From NCBI GenBank assembly GCA_035629075.1, contig DASPIK010000080.1, positions 1-64,000 on the forward strand: a stretch of DNA of 64,000 nt. The letters run 5' to 3'. The notes beneath the pieces are model-generated. The model had not been told where the DNA came from, made no database searches, and worked only from the letters and a program-made list of their open reading frames with translations. The position numbers were made by a program, and so were the translations under genes. Positions within the stretch are counted from its first letter, which is position 1. Each line of letters opens with the position of its first letter. Shown piece by piece: positions 35,758-44,927 of the stretch. This DNA comes from JAEZPW01 sp035629075 (lineage in GTDB: Bacteria; Acidobacteriota; Terriglobia; Terriglobales; Acidobacteriaceae).

Positions 35758-36951
35758 ATGAGCATCGCAGCGAGTTCATTTTGTCCGAAAGAGATCGGTG
35801 GTGTGCTTGTGGCTAGTCCAAACGACTTCTTGCGCAAGCGAATTGTGGAAACGCTGCATTCGACTAGTTGGCCGGTCGAGGAAGCAGTCGGTGGCGCGGA
35901 CGCTCTGAACAAACTTGAGAACAGCGAATGCGAGTTGTTGCTCTTGGATCGTCGCTTGCCCGACCTCGATTCCACCGAACTGAGGGGCATGATCAACCTC
36001 CAATTTCCGGGTGTCGACGTGCTGATGCTCGACGGAGAAACGGGACGCGCCACACCGCCGATCGATCCGAAGACCGAAGGCGCACTCCACCTCATTCGCT
36101 CGCTCGAAATCAGTGCCACAAACGAACCAACTTCAGGCGACATCGCTGCGCCTGAGCATTGTGCAAGCATATCGGTGCCTTCACCGGTCGAGCCGCTACC
36201 CGGAATGGTGGGATCGAGTGGGCCGATGCAGCGCGTGTACCGCATGGTTCGCCTTGTCGCGGCTCGCGATACGGCAGTGCTCGTCACGGGAGATAGCGGC
36301 TCTGGCAAGGAGTTGATTGCGCAAGCTATCCATCAGCTCAGCTCTCGCAACACAAAGCCTTTCGTCGTGATCAACTGTGCCGCAATACCGGAGGCGCTGC
36401 TGGAGTCAGAACTGTTCGGGTATGTGCGCGGTGCGTTCACTGGCGCTATTCAGTCGCGTGTAGGGCGCATTCACGCCGCACAGGGAGGCACGCTTTTCCT
36501 GGATGAGATCGGTGAAATTCCGCTGGGGCTCCAAGCCAAGTTGCTGCGCTTTCTTGAGAATGGGGAAGTGCAAAGACTCGGAAGCACCGACGTGTTTCGT
36601 GTGGACGTTAGAGTTGTGGCTGCGACAAATGCAGACCTGCGCTGCAAGGTGCAGAGTGGCGAATTTCGCAAGGACCTGTATTACCGACTGAGTGTATTTC
36701 CGATCGAGTTGCCACAGTTGTGCGACCGCAGATCGGATATATCGGCGCTGGCTCAACACTTCGTCACTACGCTCAGTGCGAAACCAGTTTCGATCAGCTT
36801 CGCGGCTCTCGAAATGCTGGAACGCCACGACTGGCCCGGAAATGTACGTGAGCTGAAACATGTTATGGAGCGAGCCATTATCTTGGCGCAGGATGAAACC
36901 GTAATCGGGCCCGAGCATATCGTGATCTCTCCTGCAGAGTTTCGTGCGTAG
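35758..36951 (+). CDS. sigma54-dependent activator without DNA-binding domain (FlgR/FleQ-like)
   Basis: Residues 14-115 form a receiver-like domain with the possible acceptor Asp in LLLLDRRLPDLDS, but the usual N-terminal acidic pair is missing (VLVASPND). The AAA+ domain (about 140-370) is complete: Walker A GDSGSGKE, the sigma54-contact loop GAFTGA, Walker B GGTLFLDEIGE, and the sensor/arginine region. The chain stops 13 residues after the AAA+ C-terminal helices (IGPEHIVISPAEFRA), so no Fis-type helix-turn-helix exists. Activators of this build, such as Helicobacter FlgR, work from solution. It lies just upstream of an FlgS-like kinase and a second activator. Confidence 0.85.
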   Translation: MSIAASSFCPKEIGGVLVASPNDFLRKRIVETLHSTSWPVEEAVGGADALNKLENSECELLLLDRRLPDLDSTELRGMINLQFPGVDVLMLDGETGRATPPIDPKTEGALHLIRSLEISATNEPTSGDIAAPEHCASISVPSPVEPLPGMVGSSGPMQRVYRMVRLVAARDTAVLVTGDSGSGKELIAQAIHQLSSRNTKPFVVINCAAIPEALLESELFGYVRGAFTGAIQSRVGRIHAAQGGTLFLDEIGEIPLGLQAKLLRFLENGEVQRLGSTDVFRVDVRVVAATNADLRCKVQSGEFRKDLYYRLSVFPIELPQLCDRRSDISALAQHFVTTLSAKPVSISFAALEMLERHDWPGNVRELKHVMERAIILAQDETVIGPEHIVISPAEFRA

Positions 36952-36989
36952 CGAATCCTGAGTAATTTCTAACCGCCCGTGCGTGCAAC

Positions 36990-37005
36990 TGGAACACTTT
37001 TTGCA
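36990..37005 (+). promoter_or_regulatory. candidate sigma54 (-24/-12) promoter for the flgS-like kinase gene
   Basis: TGGAACACTTTTTGCA matches the -24/-12 consensus TGGCACRNNNNTTGCW at 11 of 12 fixed positions with exact spacing (GG at 36991-36992, GC at 37003-37004). It lies 38 bases past the end of the FlgR-like gene. Predicted start about 37016. Confidence 0.6.
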
Positions 37006-37018
37006 CTGTGATGGGCAC

Positions 37019-37879
37019 ATGTTGCCCAGCGCAAAACATTTCAACGCACCGTCGGTCTCGATACGCAAGCCAGACGAAATGATTGTGGCGTTTGCTTCGT
37101 TTACCGAGGCGGCCGGTTCGCTAGAAAACTCATATGGTCAGCTCCGCGACGAGGTAACACGCCTGCGGGCACAGCTAGAAGATGCGAACCGCGAACTCGA
37201 AAAAGAGCGCGAAGTAGCACAGCGTTCTCAGGCTTTGTCGGAGGTTGCCACTCTTCTTGCTCACGAGATTAGAAATCCTCTGGGAAGTCTGGAACTCTTT
37301 GCCGGCTTGCTCGCCGAGAATGCGGAGTTGAGCGACGACAGCCGCAAGATCGTGAGCCATGTTCGGGCGGGCCTGAGAACGTTAGCGGCCACGGTCAACA
37401 ACGTACTGCAATTTCATTCTGAGGCACCACAACAACTGACATCCATCAACCTGACGAACCTACTCGGTCTTACCCTCGACTTTTTGCGTCCACTCGCGGA
37501 CCAGTCTGGAGTTGTGTTGCTCTTCGAAGATCAACTCTGTGGTGCGCCGGTGGAGGCCGACCCTCACGGCTTGCAGCAAGTTTTGTTGAACCTCGCCATG
37601 AATGCAATGAGGTTCATGCCGAACGGCGGCACGTTGTGCGTAAAGACCAACATGGCTGATGGAGGCAAGACCGCTGAAGTGCGGATTAGCGATTCAGGGC
37701 CGGGTGTTCCCCGCGAGATTCGCGACAAGGTGTTCGAAGCCGGCTTCACAACAAAGCCAGGTTCGCCGGGCCTCGGACTGGCAGTGTGCAGAAAGATTGT
37801 GGAGCAACACAGAGGCACTATCAGTCTGGTCGATTCTGCAAAAGGGGCCGAATTCCTCATTCGGCTTAGGATGCAATGA
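37019..37879 (+). CDS. cytoplasmic histidine kinase, FlgS-like
   Basis: A coiled-coil region (residues about 40-75, RLRAQLEDANRELEKERE) leads into a HisKA domain with TLLAHEIRNPLGSLELFA. The HATPase is complete: NLAMNAMRFMPNGG, ISDSGPGVP, and GLGLAVCRKIVEQH. There is no membrane segment. Size, motifs and position between two sigma54 activators match FlgS, the flagellar kinase partner of FlgR. Start choice is difficult. The open frame reaches GTG 36983, but a sigma54-like promoter lies inside that extension; ATG 37019 would be almost leaderless, and ATG 37079 is the alternative. It overlaps the next gene by 4 bases (ATGA). Confidence 0.87.
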   Translation: MLPSAKHFNAPSVSIRKPDEMIVAFASFTEAAGSLENSYGQLRDEVTRLRAQLEDANRELEKEREVAQRSQALSEVATLLAHEIRNPLGSLELFAGLLAENAELSDDSRKIVSHVRAGLRTLAATVNNVLQFHSEAPQQLTSINLTNLLGLTLDFLRPLADQSGVVLLFEDQLCGAPVEADPHGLQQVLLNLAMNAMRFMPNGGTLCVKTNMADGGKTAEVRISDSGPGVPREIRDKVFEAGFTTKPGSPGLGLAVCRKIVEQHRGTISLVDSAKGAEFLIRLRMQ

Positions 37880-39225
37880 CCCAGGAACAACAAAGACGCA
37901 ACGTCCTCGTGGTGGACGACGAATTGCCGATGCGTGCTGCGCTCGAGGCCAACTTCCGGCGGCATGGATGGAACGTTGACACATCCGCGGGTCCGCATGA
38001 TGCGGTGAGAAAGTTTTGCGCCACGATGCACCCGCTGGTGATCACCGATATTCACATGCCGGACGGCGACGGACTGAGTTTCATGCGTCAGGTTCAGAGC
38101 ATTGCGCCCCACACGGCAGTGATTCTCCTGACCGCCTACGCCAATGTGTCAGAAGCGGTGCATGCGATGAAGAACGGCGCATGCGATTACCTGGTGAAGC
38201 CGATTTCTTTTGAACATCTCCAGGCCGGCGTGGAGCGAATCATGACACGACGAGGCATGCAAGCCTTAGGTCAGGACGGCGATATCGTTGGCCATTCGCC
38301 GGCACTTCTAAATGCGATCGCGCGGGCGAGGCAGGTAGCGGCAACCGACGCCGACATTCTTGTGGAAGCCGAAAGCGGCACGGGCAAGGAACTACTTGCA
38401 AGGCTGATACACAAGACGAGCCGACGTTGTAAGCAAAGTCTGGTTGCAGTGAACTGCGCAGCTGTCCCGGAACATCTGCTTGAAAGTGAACTATTCGGTC
38501 ACGTTAGGGGCGCATTTACCGGCGCGACAGTTTCAAAGGCGGGCAAGTTCGAGCAGGCGCACGGCGGAACACTCCTCCTGGACGAAGTCGGCGAAATGCC
38601 GCTTGCTCTTCAGCCAAAACTTCTCCGAGCTTTGCAGGAACGCGAGTTTGATCGACTTGGCGACACGCACCCGGTGAAAGTGAACATCAGGGTGATCGCG
38701 ACTACGAACCGTTCGCTTCGGCAGATGGTCGCTGATGGCCGGTTTCGTGCCGACCTGTACTACAGGCTCAACGTGATTCCGCTTTCTTTGCCGCCCCTAC
38801 GCGAGCGTCGTGAAGACATTCCTGATCTCGCGTACCACTTTGCTCGAAAGTACATGGTGCCGGGTCGGTCGGCGCCGAGGTTGTCTTCAGAATTCCTTGC
38901 CTGCTTAGAGCGGTATGACTGGCCGGGCAACGTACGCGAACTCGCCAACTTCATGCAACGTGTCATGGCCTTGTGTTCGGATCCAGTTGTAGGGCCCGAA
39001 TTTCTCGACTCACTGCTCAGCGCTGAAATCGGGTCCAAGCAGGACGACAACGCTGAGCTCAGACCGGGAGTGTCGTTGCGAGATGCGGAGCGCAGGCTCC
39101 TGGAAGTCACGCTGCGAGCAACAGATGGAAACCGAACTCGCGCGGCTGAGATGTTGGGCGTAAGCCTGCGTACCGTACGGAATAAGATCCGCGACTATGG
39201 TCTGCCGAGGAGAAGCTACGCATGA
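37876..39225 (+). CDS. sigma54-dependent response regulator, NtrC family, with Fis-type HTH
   Basis: The 449-residue protein has a full receiver domain (VVDDELPM, acceptor Asp in LVITDIHMPDGDG near residue 58, LLTAYA, YLVKPIS). The AAA+ domain follows, with Walker A EAESGTGKE, GAFTGA, Walker B GGTLLLDEVGEMP, and the DWPGNVREL segment. A C-terminal Fis-like helix-turn-helix (GNRTRAAEMLGVSLRTVRNK) completes it. Unlike its upstream paralogue it should bind DNA. Its start overlaps the kinase stop and its end overlaps flgB by 4 bases, so it is likely the cognate regulator of the kinase and of the flagellar genes with sigma54-like promoters. Confidence 0.93.
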   Translation: MTQEQQRRNVLVVDDELPMRAALEANFRRHGWNVDTSAGPHDAVRKFCATMHPLVITDIHMPDGDGLSFMRQVQSIAPHTAVILLTAYANVSEAVHAMKNGACDYLVKPISFEHLQAGVERIMTRRGMQALGQDGDIVGHSPALLNAIARARQVAATDADILVEAESGTGKELLARLIHKTSRRCKQSLVAVNCAAVPEHLLESELFGHVRGAFTGATVSKAGKFEQAHGGTLLLDEVGEMPLALQPKLLRALQEREFDRLGDTHPVKVNIRVIATTNRSLRQMVADGRFRADLYYRLNVIPLSLPPLRERREDIPDLAYHFARKYMVPGRSAPRLSSEFLACLERYDWPGNVRELANFMQRVMALCSDPVVGPEFLDSLLSAEIGSKQDDNAELRPGVSLRDAERRLLEVTLRATDGNRTRAAEMLGVSLRTVRNKIRDYGLPRRSYA

Positions 39226-39563
39226 GCTTGATTGAGAGCAATACGTTGACGGCATTAGGCCGTTACCTGAATGTGGCGGCTTTTCGCCAGGGCCTGATCG
39301 CGACGAACATGGCCAACATCGACACGCCGGGTTACCGCACCCGGGACCTTGACTTTCGTACTGAGTTGCAGCGGTCGCAGTGCGCGAAGCCTCAGGTGAG
39401 TGAGGTTCCCGGTCTTCTCGAACGCCCGGATGGCAACAATGTCAGTGTGGATCGCGAAAGCATGCTGCTGGCACAAACGCAGCTTCAGTTCCGAGTGGGC
39501 GTGCAACTTATACGAGCTGAGTTCCGGCGGTTTCTCACGGCAATCAATGAGGGGAGGCAGTGA
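39222..39563 (+). CDS. flgB: flagellar proximal rod protein FlgB
   Basis: The 113-residue protein has the rod-protein N-terminal motif ATNMANIDTPGYRTRDLDF near residue 27 and a C-terminal helix expected to pair with it. It forms part of the proximal rod. It starts inside the stop codon of the preceding activator (ATGA), so flagellar rod synthesis is translationally linked to its regulator gene. flgC follows with a one-base overlap. Confidence 0.93.
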   Translation: MSLIESNTLTALGRYLNVAAFRQGLIATNMANIDTPGYRTRDLDFRTELQRSQCAKPQVSEVPGLLERPDGNNVSVDRESMLLAQTQLQFRVGVQLIRAEFRRFLTAINEGRQ

Positions 39564-39994
39564 TGAATCTGTTCGGAGTAATGGAGATCAGCTCATCGGC
39601 GTTGCGCGCCGAAAGAGAACGCGCGGAAGTGGTGGCGGCGAACATGGCAAATGCGGAGACGACGCGCACGCCCGAAGGCGGTCCCTACCGGCGACGTCAC
39701 GTGGTGTTCAGATCCAACTGGCTGGATTTTCCGACTATTCTGGGCGGACGGCTCGGTGCTCCGGCACAGGGCATAGAGGTTCAGGAAGTAGTTGCAGATG
39801 GGACTCCGCCTCTCCGTCGCTTTGAGCCGTCGCATCCCGATGCCGACAAGGACGGGTATGTGGCGTATCCGGCCATCAACCCCGCTGAGGAGATGGTAGA
39901 CCTTATGGGTGCGGTTCGCGCCTACCAACTCAATGCTTCCGCTGTAACTGCTTCGAAGCAGATGATCCAGCAGTCACTTGAAATCCTGAGATAA
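39563..39994 (+). CDS. flgC: flagellar proximal rod protein FlgC
   Basis: The 143-residue protein shows VVAANMANAETTRTPEGGPYRR near residue 26 and the C-terminal AINPAEEMVDLMGAVRAYQLNAS typical of FlgC. ATG 39563 is chosen: GGGGAGG lies 8 bases upstream and the A overlaps the flgB stop. A GTG one codon earlier is also open. FlgC stacks on FlgB in the rod. Confidence 0.94.
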   Translation: MNLFGVMEISSSALRAERERAEVVAANMANAETTRTPEGGPYRRRHVVFRSNWLDFPTILGGRLGAPAQGIEVQEVVADGTPPLRRFEPSHPDADKDGYVAYPAINPAEEMVDLMGAVRAYQLNASAVTASKQMIQQSLEILR

Positions 39995-40006
39995 CGTCGA
40001 GGCGAA

Positions 40007-40306
40007 ATGACCAGCAATTTAAATTTCCCACCCATTCGGCCCAGTGTATCGGAACTACCCACCCGGAAAGCTGACGCAGAATCAACTTCGGGTTTTATGA
40101 CGACGCTACAAGGCGCAATGCAGGATGTAGAGACGCTGCAAGCCAGCGCCGAGGCGCAGGTCCGGGCGCTTCTCGAAGGCAACGGGCAGGACGTGCACGG
40201 AGCCTTGATTGCGGTCGAGAAGGCTGACGTTGCATTCCAGTTGATGATGCAGGTTCGCAACAAAATCGTGAACGCGTACCAGGAAATATCGCGCATGCAG
40301 TTCTAA
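40007..40306 (+). CDS. fliE: flagellar hook-basal body protein FliE
   Basis: The 99-residue protein carries the FliE C-terminal pattern: a helix around residue 64 (NGQDVHGALIAVEKADVAFQ) followed by LMMQVRNKIVNAYQEISRMQF. FliE joins the MS ring to the rod. The N-terminal 30 residues are polar and variable, as usual in this family. It sits between flgC and fliF in the classic order. Confidence 0.93.
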   Translation: MTSNLNFPPIRPSVSELPTRKADAESTSGFMTTLQGAMQDVETLQASAEAQVRALLEGNGQDVHGALIAVEKADVAFQLMMQVRNKIVNAYQEISRMQF

Positions 40307-40326
40307 GTAGGACCCAGGAGAGCGCA

Positions 40327-41967
40327 GTGAACGAGAACAGGTCATTCAGTCAGGTAATGAGCCAGATCGGCGAGTTCCTCAACGGGATGACGACGCGCCA
40401 GAAACTGACACTCGGGATCGGTGCCGTGGTCGTCGCGTCGACTCTGTTCGTATTCGTGCGCCTGATAAAGAAGCCCGAATACAAGACGCTGTATTCGGGC
40501 ATGAATGCGGCTGATGCACAGTCGCTCGGCTCGAAACTGGCCGCGAAGCAAATCGACTACAAGGTTTCGCCAGACGGCACGACGATCAGTGTCCCGGCAG
40601 AGGCGCTTGATTCGGCGAGGCTTGAGGTTGCGTCAGACGGTGTGCCGAACAGCGGGCGGCTCGGTTTTGAGATCTTCGATAAAACGAACTGGGGAAGCAC
40701 CGACTTCACGGAGAAAGTGAATTACCAGCGTGCGATGGAGGGCGAACTGGAGAAAACGATTCAGACCCTCAGCGGCGTTGAAGCCGTGCGGGTGCACCTG
40801 GTGTTGCCGGGAGAGGCCTTGTTCGTGGAAGACAAGCGCGAACCGAAAGCTTCGGTCATCGTGAAGCTACGCGGCGGGCGATACACCGAGGAGACGCATC
40901 AGGCGATCTCGCGACTCGTGGCGAGTGCTGTCGATAAACTGCGCCCCGAAAACGTGACCGTTGTCGATGCCGATACCAGCACGCCTTTCAACAACCCGAG
41001 TGCGACTGGCGATGGTTCGGCTTCGCTGGAACAGGAACTGTCCAACAAACTGGTCCGCACCCTTGAGCCGGTAGTTGGATCGCAGAGAGTGCGAGCGAGC
41101 GTTCGTGTCGAATATGACTTGAGCACGAGCGAGGAGAGCCAAGAGACCTACGACCCGAATACTGCGGTTGCCTTGACGATGCAAAAGACTGAAGAACGCG
41201 CGGGCGGGACCAGTGCTGGAGGCGTTCCGGGTACTGCGACCAATGTTCCGGGGTCTCAGGCATCGCAGTCAGCGGGAGCGACGAACGACGATAGCTCCCA
41301 TTCGTCGCGCAGTGAGAATGGGACGTATGCCGTTAACAAGATTGTACGTCACACGATCGTCCCTGCAGGCCGTGTCAAACGCATCGCCGCAGCCCTGCTC
41401 GTCGATGACGCTGTCGAGTGGAGGGAGCAGAACGGCAGTCGAACCGAGGTGCGAAGGAAGCGCACATCCGACGAGATGAGGCAGATTCAGGAACTGGCGA
41501 AAGCAGCGATAGGAATCGATGCGACGCGAGGCGACGTGCTCGCCGTCGAGAATCTGTCGTTCCAGGCAGCGCCAGTTGAAAGCCCGGAGCCACCAAGCAC
41601 GGTCGAACGCGTCAGAACAGTCGTAAATGACTGGTCAGGCGCCCTACGGTGGATCGGAATCGCGGCATTGTTTATGGCGGTGTACGTGTTGTTCTTGAGA
41701 CCGATCAAGAAGCAGGCTGTCACTGCATTTCGCCAGCTTGGAACCAGAAAAGCGTTGCCGTCGGGCAAGGTTGTGAATGGCTCGAACAGCGAAGTTGAAA
41801 ACGGAACCGGATTGCAGATTGAGCGGGCCGAGCTATTCGATGAAACGGCGCCAGAGGCAAGAAGAACTGTAGCGCTCAAGCGTCACCTGCTGGACAAGGT
41901 GAAGGCTGAACCAGCGGGAGCCAGCCGGCTCGTGCAGAGCTGGATTCGCCTGGGAGCGAATGAATGA
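40327..41967 (+). CDS. fliF: flagellar MS-ring protein FliF
   Basis: The 546-residue protein has TM1 at about 25-42, a YscJ/FliF ring-building domain (YKTLYSGMNAADAQ, then EGELEKTIQTLSGVEAVRVH near 138), a low-complexity Ser/Gly/Ala region near 300-330 in the periplasmic part, TM2 at about 438-455 and a cytoplasmic tail ending RLVQSWIRLGANE, which would dock FliG. GTG 40327 has an AGGAG ribosome-binding site. It overlaps fliG by 4 bases. Confidence 0.95.
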   Translation: MNENRSFSQVMSQIGEFLNGMTTRQKLTLGIGAVVVASTLFVFVRLIKKPEYKTLYSGMNAADAQSLGSKLAAKQIDYKVSPDGTTISVPAEALDSARLEVASDGVPNSGRLGFEIFDKTNWGSTDFTEKVNYQRAMEGELEKTIQTLSGVEAVRVHLVLPGEALFVEDKREPKASVIVKLRGGRYTEETHQAISRLVASAVDKLRPENVTVVDADTSTPFNNPSATGDGSASLEQELSNKLVRTLEPVVGSQRVRASVRVEYDLSTSEESQETYDPNTAVALTMQKTEERAGGTSAGGVPGTATNVPGSQASQSAGATNDDSSHSSRSENGTYAVNKIVRHTIVPAGRVKRIAAALLVDDAVEWREQNGSRTEVRRKRTSDEMRQIQELAKAAIGIDATRGDVLAVENLSFQAAPVESPEPPSTVERVRTVVNDWSGALRWIGIAALFMAVYVLFLRPIKKQAVTAFRQLGTRKALPSGKVVNGSNSEVENGTGLQIERAELFDETAPEARRTVALKRHLLDKVKAEPAGASRLVQSWIRLGANE

Positions 41968-42986
41968 GCGCCGCTGGCGTTGGTCAAATGACCGGAATGC
42001 GTAAAGCGGCGGTGCTGCTGGTCGTCCTTGGCGAGGACGCCGCAAGCAACATCTTTCGGAATCTCTCGGAGGAAGAGGTCCAACGCATCACGCAAGAAAT
42101 CGCGGAGGTAGATTACGTACCGCCAGAATTGGCCGCGGACGTATTGGAGGAATACCAGAAGCTGACCCTCACCCAGGAGTACCTGGCACAGGGCGGAAGG
42201 GAGTATGCGACCAAGTTGCTGGTGAAAGCCTTCGGTGAAGACGGTGCCAAGAAGTTGCTGGAGCAAGTCTCGCTGGCACAAGAGATGAGTGCAAGTAAGT
42301 TGGATTCTCTGCAAAAGGCAGACCCACAGCAGCTCGCAAAGTTTCTCGAAGGAGAGCATCCGCAGACGATCGCCCTCATTCTCGCGCATCTGGAATCCAA
42401 GCAGGCTTCCGCGTTACTCATGCGGCTGCCCGAACAGGCGCGTGCCGAATCGGTGAAAAGGCTGGCGCAACTACGGCAATTCTCGCCGGAGATGGCCCAG
42501 AAGGTCTCCGTGGTTCTGCACAAACGTCTGCAGACGCTTGGCGAGCAGAGTCGGCGCGCTTACGCAGGTTTTAAGGGTGTTGCTGATCTGCTGAATCGAT
42601 TGGACCCCGTTGCAGGTAAGGCGATTCTCGAGATGATCGAGAATGACGATCCTACGCTTGCGCTCAACATCAGAAACCTGATGTTCACCTTTGACGATCT
42701 GTTGGGAGTTCCGGAAGCGGGAATCCGCGAGTTACTTGCCCACCTCGATAAGAAGACGCTCGCGATGGCCCTGAAAGGCGCGCCGGAGGATTTGAGGAGC
42801 CATATGTACAAATGCATGTCGTCACGGGCCGTGGAAATGCTGAAGGAAGACATGGAAGTACTTGGACCCGTGCGGTCGCGCGAAGTTGCTAAAGCCCAAC
42901 AGGAGGCGGTGGCGATCGCACGAAAACTGGAGTCCGAGGGAAAACTCACGCTGAAGTCGGAGGCCGAAGATGAGTATCTCCTCTAG
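41964..42986 (+). CDS. fliG: flagellar motor switch protein FliG
   Basis: The 340-residue protein has the three FliG regions: the N-terminal FliF-binding part (MRKAAVLLVVLGEDAASNIF), the middle part with LEGEHPQTIALILAHLE near residue 130, and the C-terminal torque domain with the charged helix (FDDLLGVPEAGIRELLAHLDKK). FliG forms the upper C ring and interacts with the stator. It overlaps fliF and fliH. Confidence 0.96.
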   Translation: MSAAGVGQMTGMRKAAVLLVVLGEDAASNIFRNLSEEEVQRITQEIAEVDYVPPELAADVLEEYQKLTLTQEYLAQGGREYATKLLVKAFGEDGAKKLLEQVSLAQEMSASKLDSLQKADPQQLAKFLEGEHPQTIALILAHLESKQASALLMRLPEQARAESVKRLAQLRQFSPEMAQKVSVVLHKRLQTLGEQSRRAYAGFKGVADLLNRLDPVAGKAILEMIENDDPTLALNIRNLMFTFDDLLGVPEAGIRELLAHLDKKTLAMALKGAPEDLRSHMYKCMSSRAVEMLKEDMEVLGPVRSREVAKAQQEAVAIARKLESEGKLTLKSEAEDEYLL

Positions 42987-43611
42987 TCAGTGGTGGCAAA
43001 ACGGAGGCGCGTTGCCGGTTGAGTCATTCAGCTATCCGCTCGTAGCTGCTGAGGAGCCGGCGCACGTGGTCGCCAGTCCCAATGACGACGGGGACGAACA
43101 ACGAACGCGACAGGCACGTGAGGACGGATTCCGTGAGGGGCAATTGCGAGCTCGGGCCGAATACGACAAGGAAATCCGAGCACAACGGGAACTCGTAGCT
43201 GAGGCAGTAAAGCAATTCGAGAATGAACGAGACCGTTACTACAAGCGTGTCGAGGCCGAAGTGGTGCAATTGGCGCTTGCAATCGCACGCAAAGTGCTCC
43301 ATCGAGAGGCACAGGTTGATCCGCTTCTGCTAGCCGGCATGGTTCGAGTGGCATTGTCGAAGTTGGAAGAAAGCACGATGGTTCAACTCAATGTGGATGT
43401 TGCTGCGGCCGCTGGGTGGCGAGAGTACTTTGGTAGCGAGCGGGACCTCCGCCCGATTCCGGAAGTAGTCGCTGATCCGGCTGTCAGCTCGGGAACGTGC
43501 GTTCTGCACACCGATATCAGCACCACGGAGCTTGGAATCGAGCCACAGTTGAAGGAGATCGAAAATGGTCTCTTCGACTTGCTCGCCCAGAGGCCAGGAG
43601 CAAAGGCGTGA
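42970..43611 (+). CDS. fliH: flagellar export ATPase regulator FliH
   Basis: The 213-residue protein has a polar N terminus, then GFREGQLRARAEYDKE (short G-x3-G type helix) near residue 55, a coiled coil to about 95, and a C-terminal domain with LALAIARKVLHREA near 98. FliH binds FliI and links it to the C ring through FliN. It overlaps fliG by 17 bases and fliI by 4. Confidence 0.88.
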   Translation: MSISSSQWWQNGGALPVESFSYPLVAAEEPAHVVASPNDDGDEQRTRQAREDGFREGQLRARAEYDKEIRAQRELVAEAVKQFENERDRYYKRVEAEVVQLALAIARKVLHREAQVDPLLLAGMVRVALSKLEESTMVQLNVDVAAAAGWREYFGSERDLRPIPEVVADPAVSSGTCVLHTDISTTELGIEPQLKEIENGLFDLLAQRPGAKA

Positions 43612-44927
43612 GCTTCGATGCGGCACTGCTGGGCGCGTATTTCGAGCAGGTGCGATGTACGCCTGCAATTCGCTGGCGCGGAAAAGTGACCCAAGTGGTG
43701 GGGCAGCTAGTTGAATCGGAAGGGCCATTATGCTCGGTTGGGGAGAGCTGCGAGATCATCGACTGCGAAGGCAGGCGGTATGCGGGAGAAATCGTCGGAT
43801 TTCGTGGCCCTGTTGTTCTCTCGATGCCATTGGACAAGCCGAGTGGGTTGCGATATGGCAATCAAATCGCGACGTGGGGAGCACGGCCTTCGCTGAGAGT
43901 TGGAGAAGCTCTGCTTGGTCGCGTCATAGATGGTACCGGCATGCCGTTGGATTTCGGCAGTCCGTGCGTTACGTCTGATCAGGTGTTGGTAGATGGCGCG
44001 GCGCCACTACCGCTCGCGCGGGTGCCGGTTCGAGAACCGCTTGGATGCGGGATACGAGCTGTTGACGCTTTCTTGACGTGCGGCCGCGGCCAGCGCATGG
44101 GTATCTTCGGCGGCAGCGGAGTGGGCAAGAGCACGCTGATCGGCATGATGGCTCGGGGAACGGCGGCCGACCTGACCGTGCTGGCGCTGATCGGAGAACG
44201 CGGGCGTGAGGTTGGTGAATTTCTGGAAGATGCCCTCGGGCCAGAGGGCCGACAGCGCTCTGTAGTGGTCGTTTCCACTTCAGATCAGTCGCCGCTGCTC
44301 CGTATCAGGGCAGCATTGGCAGCGACGGCCATTGCCGAGTATTTCTGCGCCCGTGGGAAGCATGTGCTTCTTGTCGTGGATTCGTTGACCCGCTTTGCGA
44401 TGGCGCAGCGAGAGATTGGACTTGCTGCCGGCGAACCTCCCACTGCAAAAGGCTATACTCCGTCAGTTTTTTCGCTTCTCGCGCGACTCGTGGAACGTGC
44501 CGGCAGATTCGGAACGGGTAGTATTACGGCGTTCTACACCGTGCTGATGGAAGGCGACGATCAGCAGGACCCCCTCGTTGACGCGGTTCGGTCCTTGCTT
44601 GACGGGCACATCGTGCTCGATCGAAGATTGACGTCCGAAAATCATTACCCGCCTATCTCGATTCTCGACAGCCTCAGCCGATTGATGCCTGTGATCTGCT
44701 CCAAGCAGCACATGAACAAAATCAAGGAACTGCGCGGCTTACTCGCTGCACATGCAAGATCGGCTGATCTGGTTAGGATCGGTGCGTACCAGAAGGGAAC
44801 AGATGCGACGCTGGACAGAGCGCTCGTGGTTGTGCCGGAGATCAAGCGGTTCCTGCAACATGGCCCTTCGGATCGCGCACCGTTAAGCGAAACTGTCGAT
44901 CAACTTATGACACTTGCGAGTCAATGA
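43608..44927 (+). CDS. fliI: flagellum-specific export ATPase FliI
   Basis: The 439-residue protein has Walker A GGSGVGKSTL near residue 167, the catalytic-Glu region ALIGERGREVGEFLED near 190, Walker B HVLLVVDSLTRFAMAQRE near 252, and KGYTPSVFSLLARLVERAG near 283. It powers unloading of export substrates. GTG 43608 overlaps the fliH stop (GTGA) and has AGGAG upstream; the frame is open 37 codons further inside fliH. Confidence 0.96.
   Translation: MSFDAALLGAYFEQVRCTPAIRWRGKVTQVVGQLVESEGPLCSVGESCEIIDCEGRRYAGEIVGFRGPVVLSMPLDKPSGLRYGNQIATWGARPSLRVGEALLGRVIDGTGMPLDFGSPCVTSDQVLVDGAAPLPLARVPVREPLGCGIRAVDAFLTCGRGQRMGIFGGSGVGKSTLIGMMARGTAADLTVLALIGERGREVGEFLEDALGPEGRQRSVVVVSTSDQSPLLRIRAALAATAIAEYFCARGKHVLLVVDSLTRFAMAQREIGLAAGEPPTAKGYTPSVFSLLARLVERAGRFGTGSITAFYTVLMEGDDQQDPLVDAVRSLLDGHIVLDRRLTSENHYPPISILDSLSRLMPVICSKQHMNKIKELRGLLAAHARSADLVRIGAYQKGTDATLDRALVVVPEIKRFLQHGPSDRAPLSETVDQLMTLASQ

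Noticed and set aside
36983..37018. GTG 36983 as start of the FlgS-like kinase
   Set aside because: A near-consensus sigma54 promoter overlaps it, so a transcript from that promoter would not contain this codon; no ribosome-binding site is present.
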